DNA of 64,000 nt from Novosphingobium sp. PhB165 (GTDB taxonomy: Bacteria > Pseudomonadota > Alphaproteobacteria > Sphingomonadales > Sphingomonadaceae), in the NCBI RefSeq assembly GCF_004341845.1, contig NZ_SLVB01000006.1, positions 436,071 to 500,070 on the forward strand, in the 5' to 3' direction. A program made the position numbers and the translations under genes. Shown here in pieces: positions 24,519 through 33,753 of the stretch. The number at the start of each line of letters is the position of its first letter. Position 1 is the first letter of the stretch. The notes beneath the pieces are model-generated. The model did not search any database. It was not told where the DNA came from and saw only the letters and a program-made list of their open reading frames with translations.

Positions 24519-27500
24519 CTATTCCGCCGCCAGCAATTCCTCGGCACCGACAAGGTCCACGCTGACCAGCCGGGAGATGCCCTTTTCGACCATGGTCACG
24601 CCGAACAGGCGGTGCATGCGGCTCATCGTCACGGCATTGTGGGTGACGACGAGGTAGCGCGTGTCGGTTTCCTTGGTCATCGCTTCCAGCAAGTCGCAGA
24701 AGCGTTCGATATTGGCGTCGTCGAGCGGCGCGTCGACTTCGTCGAGCACGCAGATCGGCGCGGGATTGGTGAGGAACAGGCCGAAGATCAGCGCCACGGC
24801 GGTCAGCGCCTGTTCGCCGCCCGACAGCAGCGTCAGCGATTGCAGCCGCTTGCCGGGAGGCTGGGCATAGATTTCCAGCCCGGCCTCCAGCGGATCGTCC
24901 GAATCGATCAGCGCTAAGTGGGCCTGACCGCCCTGGAACAGCCGCGTGAACAGGCGGCGGAAGTGGCCGTCGACCGCCTCGAACGCGGTGCGGAGGCGTT
25001 CGCGGCCTTCGCGGTTGAGCTTGGCGATCGAGCCGCGCAGGCGGTTCACCGCTTCGGCCAGTTCGGCCTTTTCGGAGAGGCTGATGTCGAGCTGCGATTC
25101 GGCTTCGGCCAGTTCGTCCGCGGCGACGAGGTTGACCGGGCCGATCCGCTCACGGTCCGCGACAAGGCGGTCCATCGCGGCGGCTTCGTCCTCGGCACGG
25201 CCCACTTCGGTAGGCGCGAAGGCAAAGCGTTCGGCCAGAACCGGGGGCGGGCACTGGAAGCGCTCGCCGGAGAGGCGCGTGGTCTCGATCCGGCGGGCGT
25301 CCTCGTTCTCGGCCCGGGCGGCGGCGCCGGCGCGGTATTCGCGGGCGCTGGCGAGCGCCTCCTGCGAGGCGGCAAGCGCGGTATCGGCCTTGCGCCCGGC
25401 TTCGGTGAGCGCGGACACGGCGGCATCGGCGTTGCCCAGTTCCTCGGCGAGGCGGAGGCGGATCGCTTCGGCCTGTTCGATTTGCTCCATCAGCGCGCCG
25501 GGCTTGGCGGCGATCACCGCGCGCTCGGTCTCGATCTCTTCCAGCCGCCCGGCCATCTGCGCAAGGCGGTTGGTGGCGTCGCCGGCGCGGGCCTGCCAGC
25601 TACGCATATCGCCCGCCTGCGAGCCGGTGCGCTCGCGCGCAACGGCCAGCGCCTGATCGTGCACCGCCAGCGCCGCCGTGGCTGACTGGAGCGCGGTGCG
25701 GGCGGTGTCGTTCCGGAGCCTTGCCGCGTCGAGCGCCGCGCGTCCGGCCTCGGGATCGGGCAAGCCGGCGCGCTTGCCCTCGGCGGCGGCGACTTCCTGT
25801 TCGGCGCCTTGCCGCTGGTCAGAAAGTTCGGTTTCGGCACGGGCGATCTCGGCACGGCGCGCGGCGTGGCGCTGACGCGCATCCTCGGCCTGATCGACCG
25901 CGCGCAGGGCGGTGCGTTCGGCATTGGCGGCATCGGCGATGGCCCGTTCGGCGGCGACAACCGCCGAGGACAGGGCCGCAAGCTGCTGCTGGATTTCCGC
26001 CTGCCGGGCCTCGGCCCCCACGACCGCCTCGCGCAGCGGCGGCAATTGCGCGTCGAGTTCGGCGAAGCGGTTCTCGGCTTCGAGCCGCGCGGCTTCGGCG
26101 GCGCCTTCGCCGCGCGCGACGAAGCCGTCCCAGCGGCGCAGCACGCCCGCGCGGGTGACCAGCCATTCGCCCGGCGCGAGCGCGCGTCCATCGTCCGTTT
26201 CGGTGACGTGGACCAGCGCGAGGCGGGCCGCGAGTTCCGGCGGGCACTGGGTGACGTGGGCGGAAAGGCTGTCCTTGACGGGGGCAGGGGCGTCGGCACC
26301 AGTCCAGAAGCGCCCGTCGGACCCGCCCGCTTCGCCCAGCGGCGCGCGGGCATCGCGGCCCAGCACGGCGGCGAGCGCGCGCTCATAACCCGGCGCCACG
26401 CGCACCGCGTCGATGGCGACGGGCAGGCCATGCGCGGCCTTGGCGCCCTTGGCGCGGGCCTCGCGGTCCTTGGTGAGCGCGGCGTGTTCACGCTCGATGC
26501 CGGTAAGGTCGGCGCGGGCGGCGGCGAGCGCCGAAGCGGCACTGTCGCGTTCGGCCTGAAGCTCGGCCTTGCGTGCTTGCTGTGCGTCCAGCCCTTCACG
26601 CGCGGCGGCCAGCGCGGTGTGAGCGGCCTCGGCCCGGGCCCGCGCCTCGGCAACGGCGGCGTCGAGATCGCCCGCCTGCGCCAGCGCCTCGACTTGCGCG
26701 GCGAGCCTGCTCGCTTCGGCGGCAAGGCGGTCGAGCCGGTTGCGGGCCTGTGTCAGTTCGGAATCGGCAATGCGCCATTCGGCCTCGACCCCGGCCTGCG
26801 CGGCGGTCGCCTGCGCGAGATCCAGTTCGGCGGCCCGTGCGGCGCGTTCCGCCCCTTCGAGCGCATTGGCGACGCGCGGACGTGCGGCCTCGTCCGCTTC
26901 AAGCTGCTTGCGGCCCTCCGCCAGTTCGCGTTCGAGACGCGCCAGCGCTTCGGCGGCATCGCGCGTCAGCCGGTCGGCATCGCCGCGATCCTCTTCCAGC
27001 CGGGTCTTCTGGCGGTCGAGGTCCTTGAGGCGCTGCTCGGCGGCTTCCAGCTGGCTGGTGAGTGTGGCCATGCGGTGGCCCTGCGCATTGGCATCGTCGC
27101 GGCGGTCCGCCAGTTCATCGCGGGCGGCGATCAGCGCTTCGGCGGCCTTGGCTTGCTGCTTTTGCGCTTCGCCCGCCAGTTCCTGCGCGGCGGCGACGCG
27201 GGTTTCGGCGGCCTGCGCCTCGCGCTTGGCGGCATCTGCAGCGGCGGCGGCATCGCGCCAGCGGGCATAGACGACGCGGGCTTCGGCAAGGCGGATCTGG
27301 TCGCTCAGCGCCTTGTAGCGCTCGGCCGCCTTGGCCTGACGGCGCAGCGAACCGACCTGCTTGTCCAGCCCGGCCATGATGTCTTCAAGCCGGGCGAGGT
27401 TCGCCTCGGTCGCGCGGAGCTTGGTTTCGGCGTCCTTGCGGCGGACGTGGAGGCCGGCGATGCCCGCCGCCTCTTCCAGCATGGCGCGGCGTTCGGCGGG

Positions 27501-27956
27501 CTTGGCGGCGATGACCGCGGCGATGCGGCCTTGCGAGACAAGCGCCGGGCTATGCGCGCCGGTGGCGGCATCGGCGAAGATCAGCGAGACGTCCTTGGCG
27601 CGCACGTCGCGGCCGTTGACGCGATAGGCGCTGCCCGCGCCGCGCTCGATCCGGCGGACGACTTCCAGTTCGTCGCGCACGCCGTCGGCATCGGGAGAGG
27701 TTTCGGCGTGGAGGACGACTTCGGCGAAGGCGCGGGGCGGCCGATTGGCGGTGCCCGCGAAGATCACGTCCTCCATCCCGCCGCCGCGCATCGACTTGGC
27801 CGAGCTTTCGCCCATGACCCAGCGGATCGCTTCGAGGAGGTTGGACTTGCCGCAACCGTTGGGGCCGACGACGCCCGTCAGCCCCGGTTCGATGCGCAGT
27901 TCGGCAGGCTCTACGAAGCTCTTGAAACCGCTGAGCTTGAGCCGCTTTATGCGCAT
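24519..27956 (-). CDS. smc: Chromosome segregation protein SMC
   Basis: A 1145-residue SMC ATPase that organises and segregates the chromosome with ScpA/ScpB. The N-terminal head has Walker A GPNGCGKSNLLEAIRWVMGE. Long Ala/Glu/Arg-rich coiled coils (about residues 165-480 and 640-910) flank a hinge (about 500-620). The C-terminal head has the signature LLSGGEQALTAVALIF and Walker B CVLDEVDAPLDDANIERF. The coils are unusually Ala-rich, as expected at this GC content. It is the last intact gene of the dciA-dsbA-dsbA-smc run, 30 nt after the DsbA-like lipoprotein. Confidence 0.96.
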   Translation of the reverse strand: MRIKRLKLSGFKSFVEPAELRIEPGLTGVVGPNGCGKSNLLEAIRWVMGESSAKSMRGGGMEDVIFAGTANRPPRAFAEVVLHAETSPDADGVRDELEVVRRIERGAGSAYRVNGRDVRAKDVSLIFADAATGAHSPALVSQGRIAAVIAAKPAERRAMLEEAAGIAGLHVRRKDAETKLRATEANLARLEDIMAGLDKQVGSLRRQAKAAERYKALSDQIRLAEARVVYARWRDAAAAADAAKREAQAAETRVAAAQELAGEAQKQQAKAAEALIAARDELADRRDDANAQGHRMATLTSQLEAAEQRLKDLDRQKTRLEEDRGDADRLTRDAAEALARLERELAEGRKQLEADEAARPRVANALEGAERAARAAELDLAQATAAQAGVEAEWRIADSELTQARNRLDRLAAEASRLAAQVEALAQAGDLDAAVAEARARAEAAHTALAAAREGLDAQQARKAELQAERDSAASALAAARADLTGIEREHAALTKDREARAKGAKAAHGLPVAIDAVRVAPGYERALAAVLGRDARAPLGEAGGSDGRFWTGADAPAPVKDSLSAHVTQCPPELAARLALVHVTETDDGRALAPGEWLVTRAGVLRRWDGFVARGEGAAEAARLEAENRFAELDAQLPPLREAVVGAEARQAEIQQQLAALSSAVVAAERAIADAANAERTALRAVDQAEDARQRHAARRAEIARAETELSDQRQGAEQEVAAAEGKRAGLPDPEAGRAALDAARLRNDTARTALQSATAALAVHDQALAVARERTGSQAGDMRSWQARAGDATNRLAQMAGRLEEIETERAVIAAKPGALMEQIEQAEAIRLRLAEELGNADAAVSALTEAGRKADTALAASQEALASAREYRAGAAARAENEDARRIETTRLSGERFQCPPPVLAERFAFAPTEVGRAEDEAAAMDRLVADRERIGPVNLVAADELAEAESQLDISLSEKAELAEAVNRLRGSIAKLNREGRERLRTAFEAVDGHFRRLFTRLFQGGQAHLALIDSDDPLEAGLEIYAQPPGKRLQSLTLLSGGEQALTAVALIFGLFLTNPAPICVLDEVDAPLDDANIERFCDLLEAMTKETDTRYLVVTHNAVTMSRMHRLFGVTMVEKGISRLVSVDLVGAEELLAAE

Positions 27957-27986
27957 CGGATCGTGATCAGAGACCGGGAGCGCGCA

Positions 27987-28757
27987 TCAGCGCGCGCCGG
28001 CCTGCTGGAGCTTGGCTTCGAGCTCTTCGAATTCCATCGAACCGACCGAATTGCCGTTGATCAGGAAAGTCGGCGTGCCGGTGACGTTGAAGTCCTTGGT
28101 CGCCGTCTCGGTCTGATCCGCCAGCGCCTTGGCGCGGGCGGTATCGGCAAGGCAGCTTGCGGCCTGATCATGCGAGATCCCGCGCGAGGCGAAGAATTCG
28201 GTCATGCCGCTGACTTCGGCGATGGCGGGAAGCTGCTGTTCCTTCGGCATGCTCTGGATCGCTTCGAGCTTGGCCTTGTCCGCCGCCTGAAGCTTTTCGA
28301 ACATGTTGGGCTGCCAGGCCCAGAACTGCTCGGCCAGCGGCAGCACGGCCTCGGTCGAACCGCAGGTGGCGAGCAGGGTGGCCGGGAAGTCATAGGCATT
28401 GAGCATGAAGAAGCGCAGTTCGTAGCTCACGCGGCCGCTGTTGACGTAAGTGCCACGCAGCTTCTCGAACCCGGTGGTGGCGAACTTGGCGCAGTGCGAG
28501 CACGACAGCGCGCCATATTCGACCAGCTTGATCGGGGCTTCGGGATTGCCGATGCGGAAGCCGCCCTCGGGGGTCTTCTCGACCACGTCGCTCCAGCTCT
28601 TGCCGGCGGGCGGGGCGACATTGGCCAGTGCCGTGCTGGAGGTGGGCGCGTCGGTCGACGTCGCATCGGTGGCCTTCTTTCCGCATGCCGCGAGGCCCAG
28701 CGCGAGCGGGACGACGGCAAGGCCGAGAACGATCTTACGGAAGGCGGGACGGGTCAT
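27987..28757 (-). CDS. DsbA-family thiol oxidoreductase lipoprotein
   Basis: A 256-residue protein with a lipoprotein signal (VVPLALGLAAC, cysteine at about residue 25), a short linker and a thioredoxin-fold DsbA domain. The active site is C-S-H-C in GALSCSHCAKF, the cis-Pro loop is in TGTPTFLING, and an inserted helical region lies between. It is probably a periplasmic, membrane-anchored disulfide oxidase or isomerase. It is a paralogue of the next gene (28884-29660). The pair beside smc is typical of alphaproteobacteria. Confidence 0.88.
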   Translation of the reverse strand: MTRPAFRKIVLGLAVVPLALGLAACGKKATDATSTDAPTSSTALANVAPPAGKSWSDVVEKTPEGGFRIGNPEAPIKLVEYGALSCSHCAKFATTGFEKLRGTYVNSGRVSYELRFFMLNAYDFPATLLATCGSTEAVLPLAEQFWAWQPNMFEKLQAADKAKLEAIQSMPKEQQLPAIAEVSGMTEFFASRGISHDQAASCLADTARAKALADQTETATKDFNVTGTPTFLINGNSVGSMEFEELEAKLQQAGAR

Positions 28758-28883
28758 CGATGCGAATCCTCGAATGGAAGTGCGAAAGCTAGCTCAAGCC
28801 TCGCGGTGTTCAAAGCGTGGGAAGCCGCCCATACGGCGGCTTTCCCACAGGAATCCGGCCTATAGGAGCCGGGGTTTTTCCGC

Positions 28884-29660
28884 TCAGACAGTGCCTTGGC
28901 GCAGGCCTGCCTGCTTGGCGGCAAGCGCCTTCGAGAGGCCCGGCCAGTCGTGCACGTCCAGCAGCTTGCCGTCGAGCACGAAGCTGGGGGTGCTGTTGGC
29001 GCCCACTGCCTCAACCGTCTTCTGCTGCTGTTCCAGCTTGGCGAAGGCGGCCTTGTCGTTGATGCACTGGTCTGCCTGCGCGTGGCTGACGCCCCACGGT
29101 GCGACCATCGAATAGAAGTCGAAGTCCGCCGCGATGGCGCGCATGCGGGTCTGGATATCGCCCTGATACCAGGCCTGCTGGCGGTCCTGCCCGATGGTGT
29201 TGAGCTTCGCCATCCAGATATCCTGCGTGGCGAGGAACGCATTGTGGCGCACGAAGAAGCGCTTGGGATCGCCGCACGTGGTCAGCATCGCGATGGTGAG
29301 GTCGATCGGATTGCGCAGCAGGTTGGTCACCGTCACCGCGACTTGCCCCTTGGGCACCATGGTCTGGCGCAGCGGCACGTCGGAATCGCGCGTGAAGTGC
29401 GCGCAGTGCGGGCAGGTGTAGCTGACGAATTCGACAACTTGCGTCGCCGCCCGGGGATTGCCCAGCATGTGGCTGCCGTCGGCCGTGACCGTGACCAGCG
29501 TGCCCCAGTTGGCCGGACCTGCGGGCCGGGGTGCAGGTTTCGTGGCCGGTTTGGCCGGTGCGGCGGCCTTGTGCACCGGCGCGGCGCCGGTGGCGAGCAG
29601 GGTGGCGGCGGCGAGCATGCCGATGCGCGCAGCGATCCCCGACTTTGAAAATTTCATCAA
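28884..29660 (-). CDS. DsbA-family thiol oxidoreductase, secreted
   Basis: A 258-residue protein with a cleavable signal (residues 1 to about 27, ATLLATGAAP), then a Pro/Ala/Lys-rich linker and a DsbA domain. The active site is the classical C-P-H-C in SYTCPHCAHF and the cis-Pro is in NSTPSFVLDG. It lacks the lipobox Cys of its neighbour, so it should be soluble in the periplasm. Its start codon overlaps the dciA stop (ATGA at 29657-29660). No DsbB partner is in the window. Confidence 0.88.
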   Translation of the reverse strand: MMKFSKSGIAARIGMLAAATLLATGAAPVHKAAAPAKPATKPAPRPAGPANWGTLVTVTADGSHMLGNPRAATQVVEFVSYTCPHCAHFTRDSDVPLRQTMVPKGQVAVTVTNLLRNPIDLTIAMLTTCGDPKRFFVRHNAFLATQDIWMAKLNTIGQDRQQAWYQGDIQTRMRAIAADFDFYSMVAPWGVSHAQADQCINDKAAFAKLEQQQKTVEAVGANSTPSFVLDGKLLDVHDWPGLSKALAAKQAGLRQGTV

Positions 29661-30304
29661 TTCCCCCCGTTTTCCCTGGGTGTTTCGTCTCTGGATGCTT
29701 CGTCCTTGGCGGCAAGACTGCGCGCCAGCGATTCGAGCACCGCGCGAAGCTCCGGATCGCCGACGTCGCGCAGCGATTCCCCCAGTTCGAGCGGCACCGG
29801 TTTCAGCGTCGGCGCGGCAGTCTGCGGCTTTGAAGCAGGCGGCGGCTTAACCTCGCCTTGCCGGATTTTCGCTTTCGCCACGGCCTTGTAGCCGAAGAAG
29901 CGGTTCACCCGCTCGATGATCTCGGGCACCACGTGCTGGATCATCGGCGCATGGGCGGGGGCGACCACCAGCTGGAGCACGCCTTCGCTCTTTTCGCCGG
30001 GCGGGAAGCGGATCGATTCGGGCGAACAGACGCGGGCATGGCGGGCACCGACGATCTCCGGCCAGCGCGTCACCACGCTCGATTGCACGAAGCCGAAGCG
30101 GCGAAAGGCCGTGCGGCCCACTTCGGGCATGAGATCGGCAATGGCGCGGGCCTGCCCGCCGCGCGCACGCTCGAAGCGGCGCGGCGTCTTGGCGGTTTCG
30201 GTGCCGGCTGCTTTGGCAGAGTTCTTCGCGGAACTCTTGCCGGAGCCCGTGACCAGGCCCGTGCCCTTACCCTTGCCAGTGTTCTTGTGGGGATCCCGTT
30301 CCAT
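29657..30304 (-). CDS. DUF721/DciA-like protein
   Basis: A 215-residue basic protein with a Lys/Ser/Thr-rich disordered N-terminus (residues 1-50) and a DUF721 domain (about 55-150: VGRTAFRRFGFVQSSVVTRWPEIVG, then LQLVVAPAHAPMIQHVVPEIIERVNRFFGY). DUF721 proteins include DciA, which loads the replicative helicase in bacteria lacking DnaC. This function is established in other lineages and inferred here. An acidic C-terminal tail follows. It is divergent from mutY with 29 nt between the start codons. Confidence 0.8.
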   Translation of the reverse strand: MERDPHKNTGKGKGTGLVTGSGKSSAKNSAKAAGTETAKTPRRFERARGGQARAIADLMPEVGRTAFRRFGFVQSSVVTRWPEIVGARHARVCSPESIRFPPGEKSEGVLQLVVAPAHAPMIQHVVPEIIERVNRFFGYKAVAKAKIRQGEVKPPPASKPQTAAPTLKPVPLELGESLRDVGDPELRAVLESLARSLAAKDEASRDETPRENGGN

Positions 30305-30333
30305 TGTCGGCGCTCCAATGCCATAGGGCTGGC

Positions 30334-31377
30334 ATGGACGCCAGCCGCGATACGATCTCCGAACTGCTTCTGGGCTGGTACGACCGTCATGCCCGCGCCC
30401 TGCCGTGGCGGGCGCCGCCGGGGACTGCCGCTCCCGAGCCTTACCGGGTGTGGCTGTCCGAAGTGATGCTCCAGCAGACCACGGTGGCGGCGGTGAAGGA
30501 CTACTTCGCCGCGTTTACCGCAAGATGGCCGAAAGTGACCGACCTTGCCGCCGCCGCCGATGAAGAGGTCATGGCGGCATGGGCGGGGCTTGGTTACTAC
30601 GCTCGCGCCCGCAACCTGCTGGCCTGCGCCCGTGCGGTGGCGGCGCGGGGCGGCACTTTTCCGGACAGCGAGGACGAACTGCGGGCGCTTCCCGGGCTGG
30701 GCGCCTATACTGCCGCCGCCGTCGCCGCGATTGCCTTCGGGCGCCGCGCGGTGGTGGTGGACGCCAATGTCGAGCGCGTGGTCTCGCGCCTTTTCGCGCT
30801 GGAGGAGCCGCTGCCGGGCTCCCGCCCGACGATCCGCGCGCTGGCCGATACGATCACGCCGGACGCGCGGGCGGGTGACTTCGCACAGGCCATGATGGAC
30901 CTTGGCGCCACAGTCTGCACGTCCCGCGCGCCGCGCTGCCTGCTTTGCCCGCTGGCCGAGCCCTGCAAGGCCCGCGCGCAGGGCGAACCAGAGCGCCTGC
31001 CGGTCAAGGCTGCGAAAAAGGCCAAGCCCACGCGCAAGGGCCGGGCTTTCTGGATCGAGCGCGACGATCACGTCTGGCTGGTGCGCCGGCCGGGCAAGGG
31101 CATGCTGGGCGGCATGCGGGCGCTGCCGGACGACGGCTGGTCGGCCCGCGGCGATGGCAGCGGCGAAGGTCCGGTGGCAGGGCCCTGGGACAATGCCGGC
31201 CGGGTCGCGCATGTCTTCACGCATTTCGCGCTGGAGCTATCGCTGGCGGTCCATCTCGGCGCGTCCGCCCAGCCGGAGGGCGAGGGCGAATGGTGGCCGC
31301 TCGACCGGATCGACGAGGCGGGGCTGCCCACGCTCTTCGCCAAGGCCGCAAGGCTCGCATTGGCCGAGGCGGCGTGA
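30334..31377 (+). CDS. mutY: Adenine DNA glycosylase MutY
   Basis: A 347-residue base-excision enzyme that removes A opposite 8-oxoG. Catalytic Glu43 is in LSEVMLQQTT and Asp143 in VVVDANVERV. The helix-hairpin-helix is LPGLGAYTAAAVAAIAFG. The 4Fe-4S loop is Cys195-x6-Cys202-x2-Cys205-x5-Cys211. The C-terminal NUDIX-like domain (about 235-345) reads 8-oxoG. I chose the ATG at 30334; an in-frame codon 10 residues upstream overlaps the dciA start region. Its TGA overlaps the next gene's GTG. Confidence 0.95.
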   Translation: MDASRDTISELLLGWYDRHARALPWRAPPGTAAPEPYRVWLSEVMLQQTTVAAVKDYFAAFTARWPKVTDLAAAADEEVMAAWAGLGYYARARNLLACARAVAARGGTFPDSEDELRALPGLGAYTAAAVAAIAFGRRAVVVDANVERVVSRLFALEEPLPGSRPTIRALADTITPDARAGDFAQAMMDLGATVCTSRAPRCLLCPLAEPCKARAQGEPERLPVKAAKKAKPTRKGRAFWIERDDHVWLVRRPGKGMLGGMRALPDDGWSARGDGSGEGPVAGPWDNAGRVAHVFTHFALELSLAVHLGASAQPEGEGEWWPLDRIDEAGLPTLFAKAARLALAEAA

Positions 31378-32690
31378 GCGAAGGCCTCTCCGTCCTGCTG
31401 GACCGGCGCATGGCCTTGCGCCTTGGTGTTGCAGCGGGACTTGGGGCAGGACTGGGAGCAGCGCTCCTGCCGCGACTGGCATGGGCGGTGGAGCAGCCCG
31501 TCGCGCTGCCCAAGGTGACTGCGCTGGTCGACCGCTGGGTGGGCACCGGCAAGTTCCCCGGCATGGTCGCCTCGCTCGGCCTGCCCGGACGCGAGGCGCA
31601 GTTCGTGGCGCGCGGCGCGCAGGGGTTCGACGATGGCACCGCGATGGGGCCGGACAGCCTCTTTCGCATCTATTCGATGACCAAGCCGGTCACCGGCATG
31701 ATGGCAATGCAACTGATCGAGGAAGGCCGCCTCGCGCTCGATCAGCCGCTGGCCGATGTGCTGCCCGCCTGGCGCGACATGCGCGTGCAGGATCGCTACG
31801 ACGGCCCGCTCGACAGACTCCACGCCGCGCCCCGGCCGATCACCATGCGCCACTTGCTGACGCATACCTCGGGCATCGGCTATTCGATCGTGCAGACCGG
31901 CCCGATCCGCGATGCCTATGTGAAGCAGGGGCTGGTGCCGGGGCAGGTGAGCCGGATCGAGGTGCCAGGCCTCACTTACGGCGCGCCGATCCACGGGCTG
32001 GACCATTTCGCCGACCGGCTGGCGACGCTGCCGCTGGTCGCCGATCCGGGCACGCGGTGGTCCTATTCGATGGGGCTCGATGTCATGGGCCGGGTGATCG
32101 AGGTGGTCACCGGCAAGCGTTTCGACGCCTATTTGGCCGAGGCGCTGTTCGGCCCGGCCGGGATGACCAGCACCGAGTTCCGCGTGGGGCCCGGCGATGT
32201 GCGCAGGCTTACGACCAATTACGGCGCGCTGGGCGGGGTGCTGGTGCCGATCGATCCGCCGGAAAGCTCGGTCTACCTCGATCCTCCCGCCTTTCCTTTC
32301 GGCGGTTCGGGCCTTGTCAGCAGCCCGCGCGACTATGACCGCTTTCTGCGCCTGCTCGCGCAAGGCGGCATGATCGACGGGCGGCGCGTGCTGTCCGAGC
32401 GGGCGGTGGCGCTGGGCACGTCCGACCTGTTGCCGCCGGGCGTGGACCGCTCGCACATGATCGCGGGCCCTTCCGGCTTCGGCGCGGGCGGACGCGTGGG
32501 GCAGGGCGCGGAGGCCGGAATCTTCGGCTGGTCCGGCGCGGCGGGCACGGTGGGCATGGTCGACATGACCCACGGCCTGCGCTCGCAACTGTTCGTCCAG
32601 TTCATGCCGTCCGACGCATTGCCGCTCCTGCCCGAATTCCAGACCGCACTGAAGGCCGATGTCATGGCCCTGATGGAGACCCGCCCTTGA
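31374..32690 (+). CDS. Serine hydrolase, beta-lactamase/esterase class C fold
   Basis: A 438-residue exported hydrolase. A twin-arginine-like start (DRRMALRLGVAAGLGAGLGAA) suggests Tat export. The catalytic S-x-x-K is in IYSMTKPVTG, the conserved LLTHTSG follows, and the second Tyr motif reads YSMGLDVMG in place of Y-x-N. The pattern resembles EstB/PBP4*-type esterases more than true AmpC, so an esterase or peptidase is likelier than drug resistance. The GTG at 31374 overlaps the mutY stop (GTGA); the ATG at 31410 is the alternative start. Confidence 0.82.
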   Translation: MSEGLSVLLDRRMALRLGVAAGLGAGLGAALLPRLAWAVEQPVALPKVTALVDRWVGTGKFPGMVASLGLPGREAQFVARGAQGFDDGTAMGPDSLFRIYSMTKPVTGMMAMQLIEEGRLALDQPLADVLPAWRDMRVQDRYDGPLDRLHAAPRPITMRHLLTHTSGIGYSIVQTGPIRDAYVKQGLVPGQVSRIEVPGLTYGAPIHGLDHFADRLATLPLVADPGTRWSYSMGLDVMGRVIEVVTGKRFDAYLAEALFGPAGMTSTEFRVGPGDVRRLTTNYGALGGVLVPIDPPESSVYLDPPAFPFGGSGLVSSPRDYDRFLRLLAQGGMIDGRRVLSERAVALGTSDLLPPGVDRSHMIAGPSGFGAGGRVGQGAEAGIFGWSGAAGTVGMVDMTHGLRSQLFVQFMPSDALPLLPEFQTALKADVMALMETRP

Positions 32691-33586
32691 TCTTGCCGAT
32701 TGCCTTTTCCGGCGCCCACCTCGACCGCGCCGACCACTTGCGCAACGATCCTCAGGCGCTCGCTGCCGCCCGCAATGGCTCCGCGCGGTTGTTGCGGCTG
32801 GACGGCCTCGATGCGGTGCTGGCCGGTAGCGGGGCGCTGCTGTGGGACGGGATTGACCGCGCCGCGCCGGACAGCGAGCTGATCTTCCTCGGGCTGGACG
32901 GAGAGGCCGCCTGTTTCGCCGAAGTCCCGGCCGCCCAGCCGCTGAGCGGCCCGCATGCCACGCCGGTCAACTGGCACGTGATGGCGGTGCTGCCGCCGCA
33001 CGAGCTGGCGGCTTACGGCACCGCGCGCAGTCTGGTGAGCTGGCATGGCCGCCACCGTTTCTGCGCCGTCTGCGGCTCACCCACCGTGCTTGCCAAGGGC
33101 GGCTGGCAGCGCACCTGCACCAATGCGGAATGCCGCTCCGAGCATTTCCCGCGCGTCGATCCGGTCACCATCATGCTGGTCGAGCACGAGGGGCGTGCCT
33201 TGCTGGGTCGCCAGCCGCGCTTTCCCCAAGGACGCTACTCGACTCTCGCGGGCTTCGTGGAGCCGGGCGAGACCGTGGAGGAAGCCGTGGCCCGCGAAGT
33301 CTTCGAGGAAGCGGGCGTGCGGGTGCGGGATGTGCGCTATGTCGCCAGCCAGCCCTGGCCGTTCCCGTCTTCGCTGATGATCGGCTGCCATGCGGTGGCA
33401 GAAAGCGACGGGCTCACCATCGATACTACCGAACTGGAAGATGCCCGCTGGTTCACCCGCGCGGAAGTGGCCGAGGCGATGGAAGCCATCGGGCGGGGCG
33501 AGAGCGGCAAGGCCTTTGGAGCCCCGCCGCCGCATGCCATTGCGCATGTGCTGATGCGTTGGTGGCTGGATCTGGGGCAGGCCTGA
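32687..33586 (+). CDS. nudC: NAD(H) diphosphatase / NAD-RNA decapping NudC
   Basis: A 299-residue NUDIX enzyme that cleaves NADH and removes NAD caps from RNA. It has the zinc site Cys-x2-Cys plus Cys-x4-Cys (CAVCGSP and CTNAEC), the Nudix box G-x5-E-x7-R-E-x2-E-E-x-G (GFVEPGETVEEAVAREVFEE) and the NudC-specific SQPWPFPSS. The start TTG at 32687 overlaps the previous stop (TTGA), continuing the tight plus-strand operon from mutY. The repeat at 33593 follows at once. Confidence 0.93.
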   Translation: MILPIAFSGAHLDRADHLRNDPQALAAARNGSARLLRLDGLDAVLAGSGALLWDGIDRAAPDSELIFLGLDGEAACFAEVPAAQPLSGPHATPVNWHVMAVLPPHELAAYGTARSLVSWHGRHRFCAVCGSPTVLAKGGWQRTCTNAECRSEHFPRVDPVTIMLVEHEGRALLGRQPRFPQGRYSTLAGFVEPGETVEEAVAREVFEEAGVRVRDVRYVASQPWPFPSSLMIGCHAVAESDGLTIDTTELEDARWFTRAEVAEAMEAIGRGESGKAFGAPPPHAIAHVLMRWWLDLGQA

Positions 33587-33592
33587 TCGGGG

Positions 33593-33750
33593 TTTTCGCG
33601 CGGAGGCGCGGAGACGCGGAGGAAGGTCGCGCTTGCGGCGTAGCCGCCTTGTCTATCCATCGTGGAGGCAGACGCGAAGGTGAAGGGTGAAGAGCGGCTT
33701 TGCCGCTCAAACAACGTCCCTCCGCGTCTCCGCGCCTCCGCGTGAAACCG
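33593..33750. repeat. Inverted-repeat intergenic element, copy 2 (GGAGGCGCGGAGACGCGGAG type)
   Basis: The arms at about 33594-33622 and 33719-33749 are inverted copies, near-identical to those at 7823-7971. The inner spacer differs but again holds a small inner palindrome (GAGCGGCTTTGCCGCTC at about 33692-33708). It lies between the convergent nudC and HAD genes, and its right end is 3 nt from the HAD stop. Confidence 0.85.
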
Positions 33751-33753
33751 TTG

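Noticed and set aside
25809..28865. 1018-codon plus-strand frame opposite smc and a dsbA-like gene
   Set aside because: Same mirror-frame effect: smc has both ATPase heads and coiled coils intact on the other strand, while this frame shows only low-complexity Gly/Arg sequence.
31374..32690. Reading the serine hydrolase as an AmpC beta-lactamase resistance gene
   Set aside because: The second Tyr motif is YSM rather than Y-x-N and the overall pattern is closer to EstB-like esterases. No AmpR-type regulator is adjacent.
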